NCBI RefSeq assembly: GCF_014269205.2
Contig: NZ_JABWRY020000001.1
Coordinates: 3,906,001-3,970,000 of the forward strand
DNA from: Pseudomonas kermanshahensis
GTDB lineage: Bacteria > Pseudomonadota > Gammaproteobacteria > Pseudomonadales > Pseudomonadaceae
Reading direction: 5' to 3'
Length of the DNA stretch: 64,000 nucleotides
The stretch's first letter is position 1, and the number at the start of each line of letters is the position of its first letter. Shown here one piece after another: positions 7,540-16,149 of the stretch. The notes below the pieces were generated by a model. The model did not search any database. It saw nothing but the letters and a program-made list of their open reading frames with translations, and was not told where the DNA came from. Position numbers and translations under genes: made by a program.

Positions 7540-7977
7540 ATGATCATTCGTCAGGCCAACGCCGCAGACCATCCACTGCTGCTCGACATCTGGCTGCGCG
7601 CCGTTCGCGCCACTCACCATTTTTTGCAGGCATCCGACATAGACGCGCTGCTGCCGCAGTTGCGCGATGTTTACCTTCCCGCTGTCGAGTTGTGGGTCGC
7701 GGTCGATGCTGAAGATTGCCCGTTAGGCTTCATCGGGCTGAATCAGGAGCATGTGGAAATGCTCTTCATCGACCCCGACCTGCGTGGGCGTGGGATTGGG
7801 CGTGCGCTGCTGGATTACGCACGCGGTTCGCGGCACACGCTGAGTGTGGATGTGAACGAGCAGAACCCTGAGGCTGTGGGGTTTTATCTGCATTATGGGT
7901 TTGTGCAGACGGGGCGCTCTGAGGTGGATGGTGAGGGGCGGCCGTTTCCGTTGTTGCATATGAGTTTGCCGAGTTAA
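7540..7977 (+). CDS. GNAT-family N-acetyltransferase (YjaB-like)
   Basis: 145 residues of a single GNAT domain. LRGRGIGRALLDYA (about residues 86-99) is the acetyl-CoA pyrophosphate-binding loop, and NPEAVGFYLHYGFVQTGR is the typical C-terminal strand-helix-strand. The N-terminal RATHHFLQASDIDALLPQLRD stretch resembles YjaB. ATG at 7540 follows AAGG; an upstream in-frame ATG at 7471 lacks family similarity. The substrate is not known. Monocistronic; followed by a degenerate REPIN. Confidence 0.85.
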   Translation: MIIRQANAADHPLLLDIWLRAVRATHHFLQASDIDALLPQLRDVYLPAVELWVAVDAEDCPLGFIGLNQEHVEMLFIDPDLRGRGIGRALLDYARGSRHTLSVDVNEQNPEAVGFYLHYGFVQTGRSEVDGEGRPFPLLHMSLPS

Positions 7978-8322
7978 ACGGTCGAGCTTGATGGGCAGTT
8001 GGGCTCGCGGAGCTAAAGCACCCGCGGGCTTTCCATGGAGCGTTTACGCTGAGCGCTTTTTAACAGCCCATCGCAGCGGTCCGGCGCCCCGACAAGCCAG
8101 CTCCTACAGGAGTAGCGTATTTCGTGTAAGTCTCGCTCACCTGTAGGCGCTGGCTTGCCTGCGATGGGTCGCGCAGCGGCCCCCTTGGCCCTAAGTGGCT
8201 GGCATTAGGATTTAGCCCGTCTCTCGAAGATCTGCCTCAGGGACACCCGCGACTAACGTACGCGAGCCCGAACTGCCCTTCCTTCAATCAGCCCTGAGGG
8301 TTACAGGGCCGAGAAAACAGGC
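7978..8322. other. Convergent intergenic region with REPIN
   Basis: 345 bases between the acetyltransferase and the Sel1 lipoprotein gene. Apart from the degenerate REPIN at 8066-8180 I see no gene or clear terminator. Confidence 0.6.
8066..8180. repeat. Degenerate REPIN (inverted REP pair)
   Basis: The arms GACAAGCCAGCTCCTACAGG and the partner containing CTGTAGGCGCTGGCTTG face each other around a spacer of about 34 bases. Outer matches GCCCATCGCAG / CTGCGATGGG extend the palindrome. It is more diverged than the other REPINs in the window. Confidence 0.7.
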
Positions 8323-8907
8323 TCATCGCGCTTTGTAGGCGTTCATACAGGCCGAGGCGCGCTGGCGGGCATCAGCCAGCTTCTCTACCGGCAACTTTTC
8401 AACGATCTCCACCAGGCTTTTGCGGGCGTCGCTCGCAATCTTCAGCTCGGTGTCCGCATGCGCATCCGCAGCTGCAGCATTGCGTGTGGCGGTATCAATG
8501 GCACAGCGCACCCATGCGTAAGACTCGACGGGATCTGGCCTAACCCCTTTGCCTTCCTGGTAAGCGATGCCCAGATGCCACTGAGCCTCCGAGACACCCA
8601 GCGCTGCGCCTTTGTGCCACAGATCGACAGCCAAGGATGGGTCGGCCTGCATGCCAAGGCCATAGTAGGCCAGGTAGCCCAAGTTGTTGAGCGCAAGCCG
8701 ATTCCCTTGCGCCACGGCCTGACGCCACTGCACCACCGCTTCAGGATAGTCTTCGCGCTTGTATGCATCGACACCCAGGCCATAGGCCGAGTCGCCTCGT
8801 GATCCGATGCGCGTTTGATCGGTGGCAGGGGTTGAAGGGATGGAGGATGTGCAGGAGGTCATCATCAATACGCTAACGATGAACGCAGTCCTGAGGTTCT
8901 GATGCAC
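8323..8907 (-). CDS. Sel1-repeat (TPR-like) lipoprotein
   Basis: 194 residues. GTG at 8907 is chosen because AAGGAT lies just upstream and it gives a short signal peptide ending MMTSC, a plausible lipobox. Sel1-like helical repeats follow: YKREDYPEAVVQWRQAVAQG, NLGYLAYYGLGMQADPS and HLGIAYQEGKGVRPDP. The C-terminus is charged and helical. Sel1 repeats scaffold protein-protein contacts; the partner here is unknown. Transcribed alone on the minus strand. Confidence 0.75.
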   Translation of the reverse strand: MHQNLRTAFIVSVLMMTSCTSSIPSTPATDQTRIGSRGDSAYGLGVDAYKREDYPEAVVQWRQAVAQGNRLALNNLGYLAYYGLGMQADPSLAVDLWHKGAALGVSEAQWHLGIAYQEGKGVRPDPVESYAWVRCAIDTATRNAAAADAHADTELKIASDARKSLVEIVEKLPVEKLADARQRASACMNAYKAR

Positions 8908-9265
8908 GATGGAATCCTTGCCATGTGTCGGTCGGGGCGGGACGTTATCGGAAATTGTGCCTGCCAACAAGGTAGCGGTACCGGGCAGGGGCGCGGCCTG
9001 TGGGACTTCGGTTATAGAGGCCTAATGTCGCGCCAACAGCATCCGAAGGACGTGTTTCCAGACGAACCGCGATTTCTCTTGGTAAACTAGCCGTCTTCCA
9101 CACTCACGCGAACATGGCCGATGTAGCGGGCTTAGCAATCCGCCTCTGCGTGTGCTGTTGCCACGGGAATTTGCTATACGTCGCCGCCCGGTTGCTAAAT
9201 CGCAGCCACCGCTTGCTGAAATCGCCCTGAAAACCCCGAATCCGGTACGAAACACGTTGAACGAA
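8908..9265. other. Divergent intergenic region upstream of dusA
   Basis: 358 bases separating the Sel1 lipoprotein gene and dusA, which are divergent. Promoters for both must lie here, but I cannot assign -35/-10 elements with confidence. A short inverted repeat (CCTGCC / GGCAGG) lies near 8960-8990. No other gene is visible. Confidence 0.5.
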
Positions 9266-10276
9266 ATGACTGCAAAATCAGGCTCTAACCCAGTTGCGAC
9301 AAGGCCTGAGCCGTCGCGCCGGTTCTCCGTTGCACCGATGATGGACTGGACAGACCGCCACTGCCGCTTCTTCCTGCGCCTGCTCTCCAAGCACACCCTG
9401 CTCTACACCGAAATGGTCACCACCGGCGCCCTACTCCACAACGACGCCCACCGTTTCCTGCGCCACGACGTGTCCGAGCACCCGCTGGCCCTGCAACTGG
9501 GCGGCAGCGTGCCGGCCGACCTGGCGGCCTGCGCGCGCCTGGCCGAGGAGGCGGGCTACGACGAGGTCAACCTTAACGTTGGCTGCCCGAGCGACCGGGT
9601 GCAGAACAACATGATCGGTGCGTGCCTGATGGCCCACCCGACGTTGGTGGCTGATTGCGTCAAGGCAATGCGCGATGCGGTGTCGACGCCGGTGACGGTC
9701 AAGCACCGTATCGGCATCAATGGCCGTGACAGCTATGCCGAGCTGTGCGATTTCGTCGGCCAGGTGCGCGAGGCTGGGTGCCGGAGTTTTACCGTGCATG
9801 CGCGGATTGCGATTCTTGAAGGGCTGTCGCCCAAGGAGAACCGTGAGGTGCCGCCTTTGCGCTACGACGTGGCGGCGCAGCTGAAAGCGGACTTCCCGGA
9901 CCTTGAGATCGTGCTTAACGGCGGGATCAAGACGCTGGCGGAATGCCAGGCGCACCTTGAAACGTTCGATGGGGTGATGCTGGGGCGTGAGGCGTATCAC
10001 AACCCTTACCTGCTGGCCGAGGTGGACCAGCAGTTGTTTGGCAGCGAGGCGCCGGTGATCAGCCGCAGTGAGGCGCTGGCGTTGTTGCGGCCTTATATCG
10101 TGGCGCACATCGAGAGCGGTGGGGCCATGCATCACGTCACCCGGCATATTCTGGGGCTGGCTCAGGGCTTCAAGGGGGCGCGGCGGTTCCGGCAGCTGTT
10201 GTCAGCGGATATTCACAAGGCGCCAGAGCCGTTGGTGGTGTTTGATCAGGCAGCGGAGTTGATGCAGGGTCATTGA
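9266..10276 (+). CDS. dusA: tRNA-dihydrouridine(20/20a) synthase DusA
   Basis: 336 residues, a TIM-barrel FMN enzyme. SVAPMMDWTDRHCRFF opens the DusA family; NLNVGCPSDRVQ carries the catalytic cysteine (proton donor), and KHRIGING and NGGIKTL are FMN-contact regions. It reduces U20/U20a in the D-loop of tRNAs with NADPH. ATG at 9266 begins a short non-conserved leader (MTAKSGSNP...) before the conserved PSRRFSVAP; longer starts lack support. dusA is a known prophage and element integration site in proteobacteria, but the gene here is intact and nothing is inserted next to it. Confidence 0.96.
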   Translation: MTAKSGSNPVATRPEPSRRFSVAPMMDWTDRHCRFFLRLLSKHTLLYTEMVTTGALLHNDAHRFLRHDVSEHPLALQLGGSVPADLAACARLAEEAGYDEVNLNVGCPSDRVQNNMIGACLMAHPTLVADCVKAMRDAVSTPVTVKHRIGINGRDSYAELCDFVGQVREAGCRSFTVHARIAILEGLSPKENREVPPLRYDVAAQLKADFPDLEIVLNGGIKTLAECQAHLETFDGVMLGREAYHNPYLLAEVDQQLFGSEAPVISRSEALALLRPYIVAHIESGGAMHHVTRHILGLAQGFKGARRFRQLLSADIHKAPEPLVVFDQAAELMQGH

Positions 10277-10301
10277 TGAATGAACCAGGGATGGATTGGC
10301 A

Positions 10302-10562
10302 ATGAAGAAAAGGCGCACGCGTTCGCAGGGCAGCTTGGGCGTGGCAGTGGCGATCTTTGCCCCGGTGGGCATCATTCTGGCGGTCGCCTCGCAATACCCG
10401 ACGATGATCGAGCGCAGGGTTGAAGCGAGAAAGGCGCAGGCGCGTGCGGCACAGCCGGCGCCTCGCCCTGCGGGGACCACGCTGGAAATCATCATGCCCG
10501 ACGGCCAACGGCTCCAGGAAGGGCAATCGGGCACCTTGGGCGAAGCCCTGAACAGCAGGTAG
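10302..10562 (+). CDS. Small single-helix membrane protein, unknown function
   Basis: 86 residues from ATG at 10302. A basic start (MKKRRTRSQG) is followed by one hydrophobic segment (about residues 12-32, VAVAIFAPVGIILAVAS), then an Arg/Ala-rich linker and a short polar tail (TTLEIIMPDGQRLQEGQ). Positive N-terminus suggests N-in topology. AGGG lies 11 bases upstream; a TTG at 10296 could add two residues. It follows dusA by 25 bp and may be co-transcribed. I do not recognise the family. Confidence 0.55.
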   Translation: MKKRRTRSQGSLGVAVAIFAPVGIILAVASQYPTMIERRVEARKAQARAAQPAPRPAGTTLEIIMPDGQRLQEGQSGTLGEALNSR

Positions 10563-10789
10563 TCGGCAGCCTTGGGAACCTCGGGGCTGTGGGTGAATCG
10601 AATCATCACCTTGCGTAGAACTTCAGGGGCTTGCCTGCCGTTTTGGGCTGAGACCTTGGGGCTGTTGCGCAACCCATTCGCGACGCAACGCCGCGCCCAC
10701 ATGCGGTTTGCCCGAGCGGCTTCGACGGGCCTTGAGCGGCCGCCGGGGCTCGGGTAATGTCGAGTCATTGCACAGGACAGAGCACGCCC

Positions 10790-11716
10790 ATGACCTCCAA
10801 GCTGGAACAACTCAAGCAGTTCACCACCGTGGTCGCCGACACCGGGGACCTGGACGCCATCACCCGCCTGAAACCGGTCGATGCCACCACCAACCCGTCG
10901 CTGCTGCTCAAAGCCGCCGCCATCCCCGGCTATGCCGACCTGCTAAAGCAGGTAAAAAGTAAAGCCAAGGGCGATGTGGACCTGGCCTGCGACGAGTTTG
11001 CGGTCGCGGTCGGCTCCGGGATCCTTAAGGTCATCCCTGGCCGTATCTCCACTGAAGTGGATGCGCGCCTGTCGTTCGATGAGCAGGCCCTGCTGGCCAA
11101 GGCCCGTCAGTTGATCGCCCTGTACGATAAAGCCGGGGTCGGCAAAGACCGCGTGCTGATCAAGCTGGCCTCGACCTGGGAAGGTATCCGCGCCGCCGAG
11201 AAGCTGGAGAAGGAAGGCATCCAGACCAACCTGACCCTGCTGTTCTCCTTCGCCCAGGCCCAAGCCTGCGCCGATGCTGGGGTGTTCCTGATCTCGCCGT
11301 TCGTGGGCCGTATCTACGACTGGTACAAGAAGAGCACCGGCAAGGAATACGTCGGTGCCGAGGACCCGGGTGTGCAGTCGGTCACGCGCATCTACGACTA
11401 CTACAAGACCAATGGCTACAACACGGTGGTCATGGGTGCCAGCTTCCGCAACATCGGCCAAATCGAGCAACTGGCAGGCTGCGACCGCCTGACCATCAGC
11501 CCCGAACTGCTGCAGCAGTTGAGCGATGACCAGGGCGACCTGCCGCGCGTGCTCAAGCCGGGCAACACGGGCGAGGCCAAGCAGGTATTGAGCGAGAGCC
11601 AGTTCCGCTGGGCGATGAACGAAGATGCCATGGGCACCGAGAAGCTGGCCGAGGGTATTCGCCAGTTCGCGCGGGATCAAGAGAAGCTGGAGAAGTTGAT
11701 GGCTGAAAAGGCCTGA
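10790..11716 (+). CDS. tal: Transaldolase
   Basis: 308 residues, TalB-type transaldolase of the pentose phosphate pathway. It interconverts sedoheptulose-7-P plus glyceraldehyde-3-P and erythrose-4-P plus fructose-6-[14 protein letters not shown] near the N-terminus and [12 protein letters not shown], with the Schiff-base lysine corresponding to E. coli Lys132, are diagnostic; [14 protein letters not shown] follows. ATG at 10790 gives the usual N-terminus [20 protein letters not shown]. Single gene with a strong terminator 20 bp after the stop. Confidence 0.96.
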   Translation: MTSKLEQLKQFTTVVADTGDLDAITRLKPVDATTNPSLLLKAAAIPGYADLLKQVKSKAKGDVDLACDEFAVAVGSGILKVIPGRISTEVDARLSFDEQALLAKARQLIALYDKAGVGKDRVLIKLASTWEGIRAAEKLEKEGIQTNLTLLFSFAQAQACADAGVFLISPFVGRIYDWYKKSTGKEYVGAEDPGVQSVTRIYDYYKTNGYNTVVMGASFRNIGQIEQLAGCDRLTISPELLQQLSDDQGDLPRVLKPGNTGEAKQVLSESQFRWAMNEDAMGTEKLAEGIRQFARDQEKLEKLMAEKA

Positions 11717-11736
11717 TACATTTTGGGTTTGCCTGA

Positions 11737-11772
11737 CGGGCGGGAAATGTTCAGCATTTTCCGCCCGTTTTT
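11737..11772 (+). terminator. Intrinsic terminator of tal
   Basis: A 13-bp stem (CGGGCGGGAAATG / CATTTTCCGCCCG, one G-U pair) with a five-base loop is followed by TTTTT. Confidence 0.9.
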
Positions 11773-11825
11773 GGTTTGGCGCTAAGCTGCGCCAGGCTTC
11801 CGAGGTATTTTGAATTCGATGGCCT

Positions 11826-11850
11826 ATTCGCGGGCAAGCCCGCTCCCACC
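11826..11850. repeat. Single REP element
   Basis: CGCGGGCAAGCCCGCTCCCACC is a P. putida-type REP half, here without an inverted partner, between tal and the PhoD-like gene. Confidence 0.8.
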
Positions 11851-11895
11851 GGTACCGTGCTGCGTGAATGGGCTGTCTAGCCACCAGAGCTGTTG

Positions 11896-13761
11896 ATGAC
11901 CTCTTCCCTACCCCTTGTTCTCGCCGGCCCGGTACTGCGCCGCCTGGAGCCACAGCGCCTGGCCATTTGGCTGGTCGCAACGCAACCCTTGCAACCTGAA
12001 TTTGCCCTTGATGGCGTAGAACACTCGGCCAAGGTCACTTGCCAGGTGATCACGATAGGCCAGCACGCGTTTATTCATTTGCTGGACATCCACGTTGCCC
12101 AGCCGCTCCCCTGCAACCAGAGGCTGGGCTACGACCTGCGCATCAATGGCCAGGGCATCGCAGACTGGGCACCCCACATGCTCTACCCCGGTGAAACGCG
12201 CCCACACTTCGTGTTGCGTGATCGCCTCGATCATTTGCTGCACGGTTCTTGCCGAAAGCCGCACCACCCCGCCGCCGACGGCCTGCTCTGCGCCGACCGT
12301 TTGCTGCAACAGTGCCAGCACCCCGAACAACGCCCTGCGGTGCTGCTGATGACCGGCGACCAGGTGTATGCCGATGATGTCGCCGGGCCCATGCTGCGCG
12401 CGATCCACGTGCTGATCGAACGCTTGGGGCTGTTCGACGAACAGTTGGACGGTGCAGTCGTCGCCGACAGCGCGGCGCTCTATCGCCACCCGGCCAGTTA
12501 CTACCACCGCGCCGACTTGCTGCCCGCGCAGGAACGTAACGACAGCCTGCGCGAGCGCTTTTTCGGGGGTAAGCGCAAGCCGATCTTCTCGTCCAGCAAC
12601 GCCGACAACCACTTGGTGACCTTCGCCGAGGTCATGGCTATGTACCTGCTGGTGTGGTCACCCGAACCCTGGCGGCTGGTCAACCTGGACATGCCCGCAG
12701 GCCTCACCGATGAACGCCAGGCGCGTTATCGGCAGGAGGTGCCTCTGATCGAGGCCTTCGCCGACAACCTCGGCCAGGTGGCGCGGGTGATGGCACACCT
12801 GCCGTGCCTGATGATCTTCGACGACCACGACATCACCGACGACTGGAACCTCTCGGCGCAGTGGGAAGAAACCGCCTATGGCCACCCGTTCTCGCGGCGA
12901 ATCATCGGCAATGCGCTGCTGGGCTACCTGCTGTGCCAGGCCTGGGGCAACGACCCGGATGGCTGCGGGCCATTGGTCGAACGCTGCCAGGCGCTGACGG
13001 GTGCGCCACTGGCCAGCCAGGCACAGGATGAACTGATCGGCGAGCTGCTGCGCTTCCAAGGCTGGCAGTTCAGCCTGCCCAGCAACCCACCCTTGCGGGT
13101 ACTCGATACCCGCACCCGGCGTTGGCGCAGCGAAAATAGCTTGGCCAAGCCTTCGGGCCTGCTCGACTGGGAAGCATTGAGCGAATTACAGCAGGCGCTG
13201 CTCGATCATCCCTCGGCGATTATCGTGTCGCCGGCACCGATCTTCGGGGTAAAGCTGATAGAAACCGTGCAAAAGGTATTCAGCTGGATGGGCTACCCGT
13301 TGCTGGTGGATGCCGAGAACTGGATGGCCCATCGGGGCGCGGCCCAGGTGATTCTGAATATCTTCCGCCACTCACGCACGCCCGGGCATTACGTGGTGCT
13401 CTCAGGGGATGTGCATTATTCGTTCGTCTATGAAGTACTGATTCGACACCGCCAACGCAGCCCGCACTTGTGGCAGATCACCAGCAGCGGGATCAAGAAC
13501 GAATTCCCCAGGCGTTTGCTGGATGTGCTCGACCGGCTTAACCGCTGGCTGTATTCACCGCGCTCGCCGCTGAACTGGTTTACCAAGCGGCGGGAGATGG
13601 AAGTGGTGCCGCGTACGCCCAGCGGTAGCAAGGCGGGTGAGCGGTTGTGGAATGGTGCGGGGTTGGGGCAGGTGTTTTTTGATGAGCAGGGGCGGCCGGC
13701 ACGGGTGTTTCAGCTGGATGCCGGTGGGCGGGATGTGACGGAGTTTGTTGGGCCGGAATGA
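11896..13761 (+). CDS. PhoD-like metallophosphatase family protein
   Basis: 621 residues. Metal-site motifs of PhoD-like phosphatases are present in order: LLMTGDQVYADDVAG (about residue 150), CLMIFDDHDITDDWN (about residue 310), VVLSGDVHYSF (about residue 500). There is no Sec or Tat signal peptide: the N-terminus MTSSLPLVLAGPVLRRLEP lacks a twin-arginine motif and reads as a beta-strand domain. So a cytoplasmic location is likely, unlike secreted PhoD. The substrate is unknown; family members cleave phosphodiesters or phosphomonoesters. ATG at 11896. Convergent with hsbA across a REPIN. Confidence 0.82.
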   Translation: MTSSLPLVLAGPVLRRLEPQRLAIWLVATQPLQPEFALDGVEHSAKVTCQVITIGQHAFIHLLDIHVAQPLPCNQRLGYDLRINGQGIADWAPHMLYPGETRPHFVLRDRLDHLLHGSCRKPHHPAADGLLCADRLLQQCQHPEQRPAVLLMTGDQVYADDVAGPMLRAIHVLIERLGLFDEQLDGAVVADSAALYRHPASYYHRADLLPAQERNDSLRERFFGGKRKPIFSSSNADNHLVTFAEVMAMYLLVWSPEPWRLVNLDMPAGLTDERQARYRQEVPLIEAFADNLGQVARVMAHLPCLMIFDDHDITDDWNLSAQWEETAYGHPFSRRIIGNALLGYLLCQAWGNDPDGCGPLVERCQALTGAPLASQAQDELIGELLRFQGWQFSLPSNPPLRVLDTRTRRWRSENSLAKPSGLLDWEALSELQQALLDHPSAIIVSPAPIFGVKLIETVQKVFSWMGYPLLVDAENWMAHRGAAQVILNIFRHSRTPGHYVVLSGDVHYSFVYEVLIRHRQRSPHLWQITSSGIKNEFPRRLLDVLDRLNRWLYSPRSPLNWFTKRREMEVVPRTPSGSKAGERLWNGAGLGQVFFDEQGRPARVFQLDAGGRDVTEFVGPE

Positions 13762-13773
13762 GGGAGTTTTTAG

Positions 13774-13860
13774 CCTGTACCGGCCTCTTCGCGGGGCAAG
13801 CCCGCACACAGTTGAGATACCTGTGGGAGCGGGCTTGCCCCGCGAAGAGGCCGGCACAGG
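13774..13860. repeat. REPIN (inverted REP pair)
   Basis: The arms CCGGCCTCTTCGCGGGGCAA and their reverse complement flank a short spacer, forming a very long hairpin between convergent gene ends. Confidence 0.92.
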
Positions 13861-13872
13861 TTTAAAGCGTAC

Positions 13873-14355
13873 TCAAGACCGCTCCAGCGCATTCACCAGG
13901 TCATGAAACGCTTCGCGGTTGGAGTCATTGAGCCCCATGAGGATCTTGTGCGCCTCCAGCACCTTGGAGCGCACCACTTCTTCGTTCTGGTCCTGCGACG
14001 GCAAGTCGGTCAGGCACTCTGGGCACGGTATTGGGCGATCGACGATGTTGAACACTTGATCGAAGCCCATGGACTGCAACAACCGAGAAATGTCCGGGTT
14101 GGTGGTGACCACGGTCGGCAGCAGCCCCACTTTCTGGCGCGACAGGATCGACAACTTGGCCAGCAGGCCCAAGGTGGTGCTGTCGATGCTCTCGGTTTCA
14201 GTCAAATCGATGACGATGGCCGAGAAGTTCAGCGCGGTGAAAATCTTCTCGATCGTCGCATCCAGCGCCGAACACAGGGTCAGGCGCACTTCACCGACGA
14301 ATTTCAGTACAAAGGTACCGCTTTGCTCGGCGAACTGAATTCTACCGGTACTCAT
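13873..14355 (-). CDS. hsbA: STAS-domain anti-sigma factor antagonist (HsbA-like)
   Basis: 160 residues. The N-terminal 100 residues are a STAS domain: FVLKFVGEVRLTLCSALDAT, then VIDLTETESIDSTTLGLLAK containing the phosphorylatable serine region. The C-terminal 60 residues are an added helical segment, as in P. aeruginosa HsbA. There HsbA is switched by HsbR phosphatase/kinase activity and controls FlgM and the diguanylate cyclase HsbD, affecting swimming versus biofilm. Its ATG overlaps the hsbR stop by four bases (ATGA), so the two are translationally coupled. Confidence 0.85.
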   Translation of the reverse strand: MSTGRIQFAEQSGTFVLKFVGEVRLTLCSALDATIEKIFTALNFSAIVIDLTETESIDSTTLGLLAKLSILSRQKVGLLPTVVTTNPDISRLLQSMGFDQVFNIVDRPIPCPECLTDLPSQDQNEEVVRSKVLEAHKILMGLNDSNREAFHDLVNALERS

Positions 14356-15536
14356 TGAAGGTTCCTGCTCAACACCAATAGGGCGATATCATCCGGCATC
14401 TCCCCAAGCGTAGCCAATCCAAATCGTTGCCGCAGCCCATCCAGGCTGCCACCCGCTGCCTTGACGATTTCTGGCAAGGCGGCTTCTTTATCTTTGAGCG
14501 TGTCGCCTGGCAAAAGGTCCAGAATGCCATCGGACATCAAGCTGAGGCTGAACACTGGCGGCAGTTCCACCACCAGGTCCTGATAACTGGCCTCGTCGAA
14601 CAACCCCACCGGCAGGCCGCGACCTTCCAGGTAGCGGGTATTGCCCGGGGTGTACAGCACCGGCAGCGGCAGGTGGCCGCCCACGGCATAGGTCAACAGC
14701 CCAGTGTCTTCGTCGATCACGCCGCCCACCATGGTCACATGCTTGCCCAACTTGCAGTTGATCAACCCGCGGTTGATGTGGCTGAGCACTTGCGAGGGCT
14801 TGAACTCACGCATCTTGCTCCCGCGCTTGAATTCGAACAACAGGCGCGTGGTCATGAACTTCAGCAACACCGTGACGAACGCCGACGAGGCGCCGTGCCC
14901 GGAGACATCGGCGAGGTAGAAGGCAATGCGCCGATCATCCACGCGGAAGTAGTCGGCAAAATCACCCGACAGGTACAGCGACGGGATGATCTGGTGCTCG
15001 AAGGCAAACTCGCCGGCCACCCAGGGGCTTTCCGGGAGCATGTTCATCTGCACCTGCCGGCCGGCGGTCTGGTCTTCCTGCAACAGGTGCAGGCTGGCCT
15101 CCAGCTCGCGGTTGGCGGCTTCGAGCTTGTCGCGGTAGCGCTGGTTTTCCAGCACCAGGCGCGAACGGTCAAGGGCCCGGCGCACCGAGTGCTCGAGCAC
15201 GGCAAGGTCTTCCAGCGGCTTGATCAGGTAGTCGGCGGCGCCCAGGCGCAAGGCCTCGACCGCATCGCTCATCACGCCCGCACCCGACACCACGATCACC
15301 GGCAGCTGCGGCGCGCGCTCGCTGATCTGGCGGATCAGTTCGAGCCCGCCCATCTGCGGCATGCGCAGATCGCAGATCACGAGGTCGGGCTGGTGTTCTT
15401 CGAAGACCTGAAGCCCCTGCTGGCCATTACCGGCCTGGAGGACGCTGAAACCACTGTCTTCAAGATAGGCGGCGAGGCTCGCACGGACCACGTCGTCGTC
15501 ATCGATGATCAGCAGCGTTGCACTGGTTTTCTGCAT
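14352..15536 (-). CDS. hsbR: Response regulator with PP2C-type phosphatase domain (HsbR-like)
   Basis: 394 residues. Residues 1-120 are a receiver domain with phospho-acceptor Asp56 (LVICDLRMPQMGG) and Lys in YLIKPLED. A short coiled segment follows (about 125-165), then a SpoIIE/RsbU-type PP2C phosphatase with LSGDFADYF, YLADVSGHGASSA and SLMSDGILDLLPGD. In P. aeruginosa the receiver takes phosphate from HptB and the enzyme acts on HsbA. No hptB gene is adjacent. ATG at 15536 starts the conserved receiver (MQKTSATLLIIDDDD); no clear ribosome site is seen, so a non-ATG upstream start is possible. Confidence 0.88.
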   Translation of the reverse strand: MQKTSATLLIIDDDDVVRASLAAYLEDSGFSVLQAGNGQQGLQVFEEHQPDLVICDLRMPQMGGLELIRQISERAPQLPVIVVSGAGVMSDAVEALRLGAADYLIKPLEDLAVLEHSVRRALDRSRLVLENQRYRDKLEAANRELEASLHLLQEDQTAGRQVQMNMLPESPWVAGEFAFEHQIIPSLYLSGDFADYFRVDDRRIAFYLADVSGHGASSAFVTVLLKFMTTRLLFEFKRGSKMREFKPSQVLSHINRGLINCKLGKHVTMVGGVIDEDTGLLTYAVGGHLPLPVLYTPGNTRYLEGRGLPVGLFDEASYQDLVVELPPVFSLSLMSDGILDLLPGDTLKDKEAALPEIVKAAGGSLDGLRQRFGLATLGEMPDDIALLVLSRNLQ

Positions 15537-15806
15537 GTGGGCGAACGGCGCCGATTTAGGTTGGTGCAGCGGTGTCGGCAAGGCTGACGGCCAGCTACGG
15601 GAATACTCTGTGGTAACACTCTACTTGAGTTGTAGGACAAGAAGACCCGCCCGGCAACTGTCAGAGGTACCCTGTAAGGCGCAGACGGTACTCCCATCCG
15701 CCAGGCGTTTCAAGCGTGCAAGGGTCGACCTCGCTGCTCTTTACAGGGCAAATCACCGAGAGTTATAAGAAAGCCGACCCGCGCAACCTAAAGGGAAGGA
15801 TGCAGC

Positions 15807-16106
15807 ATGCCCCAGACACCCTCTAACCACAGCGAAAAACGCGATTTCATCCGCATGCGCATCGACACCGACATCAGCCTGTTGCACCAAGGCCAGGTGA
15901 TTGCAGCCGTGTGCCTGGACCTGTCCAGCGGGGGCATGCAAGTGCAGGCGCCGCAGCGGTTTCAGGTAGGGGATACGCTTGAGGTGAGGATCGATTCCGA
16001 TCACAAGGCGCTGAAAGGCCTGCATGCCAGCACCGAGGTGGTGTGGATCGCCGACCAGCCCGACGGGCAGCAGAAATTCGGCCTGCGCATCCTGGCGATG
16101 CATTGA
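15807..16106 (+). CDS. PilZ domain protein (c-di-GMP binding)
   Basis: 99 residues forming one PilZ domain. The c-di-GMP motifs RDFIRMR and DLSSGGMQ are both intact (RxxxR and D/NxSxxG). A strong ribosome site AAGGGAAGGA precedes the ATG. It is divergent from hsbR-hsbA across 270 bases, which suggests a shared theme of motility/biofilm control but not co-transcription. Such stand-alone PilZ proteins act as c-di-GMP adaptors; the partner is unknown. Confidence 0.9.
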   Translation: MPQTPSNHSEKRDFIRMRIDTDISLLHQGQVIAAVCLDLSSGGMQVQAPQRFQVGDTLEVRIDSDHKALKGLHASTEVVWIADQPDGQQKFGLRILAMH

Positions 16107-16149
16107 CGCTGGGGCTGCTTGGCAGCCCCGTGGCTTAAATTAGAAACAA

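Noticed and set aside
9266-10276. Prophage or element integration at dusA
   Set aside because: dusA is intact and is followed at once by ordinary chromosomal genes; no integrase is seen.
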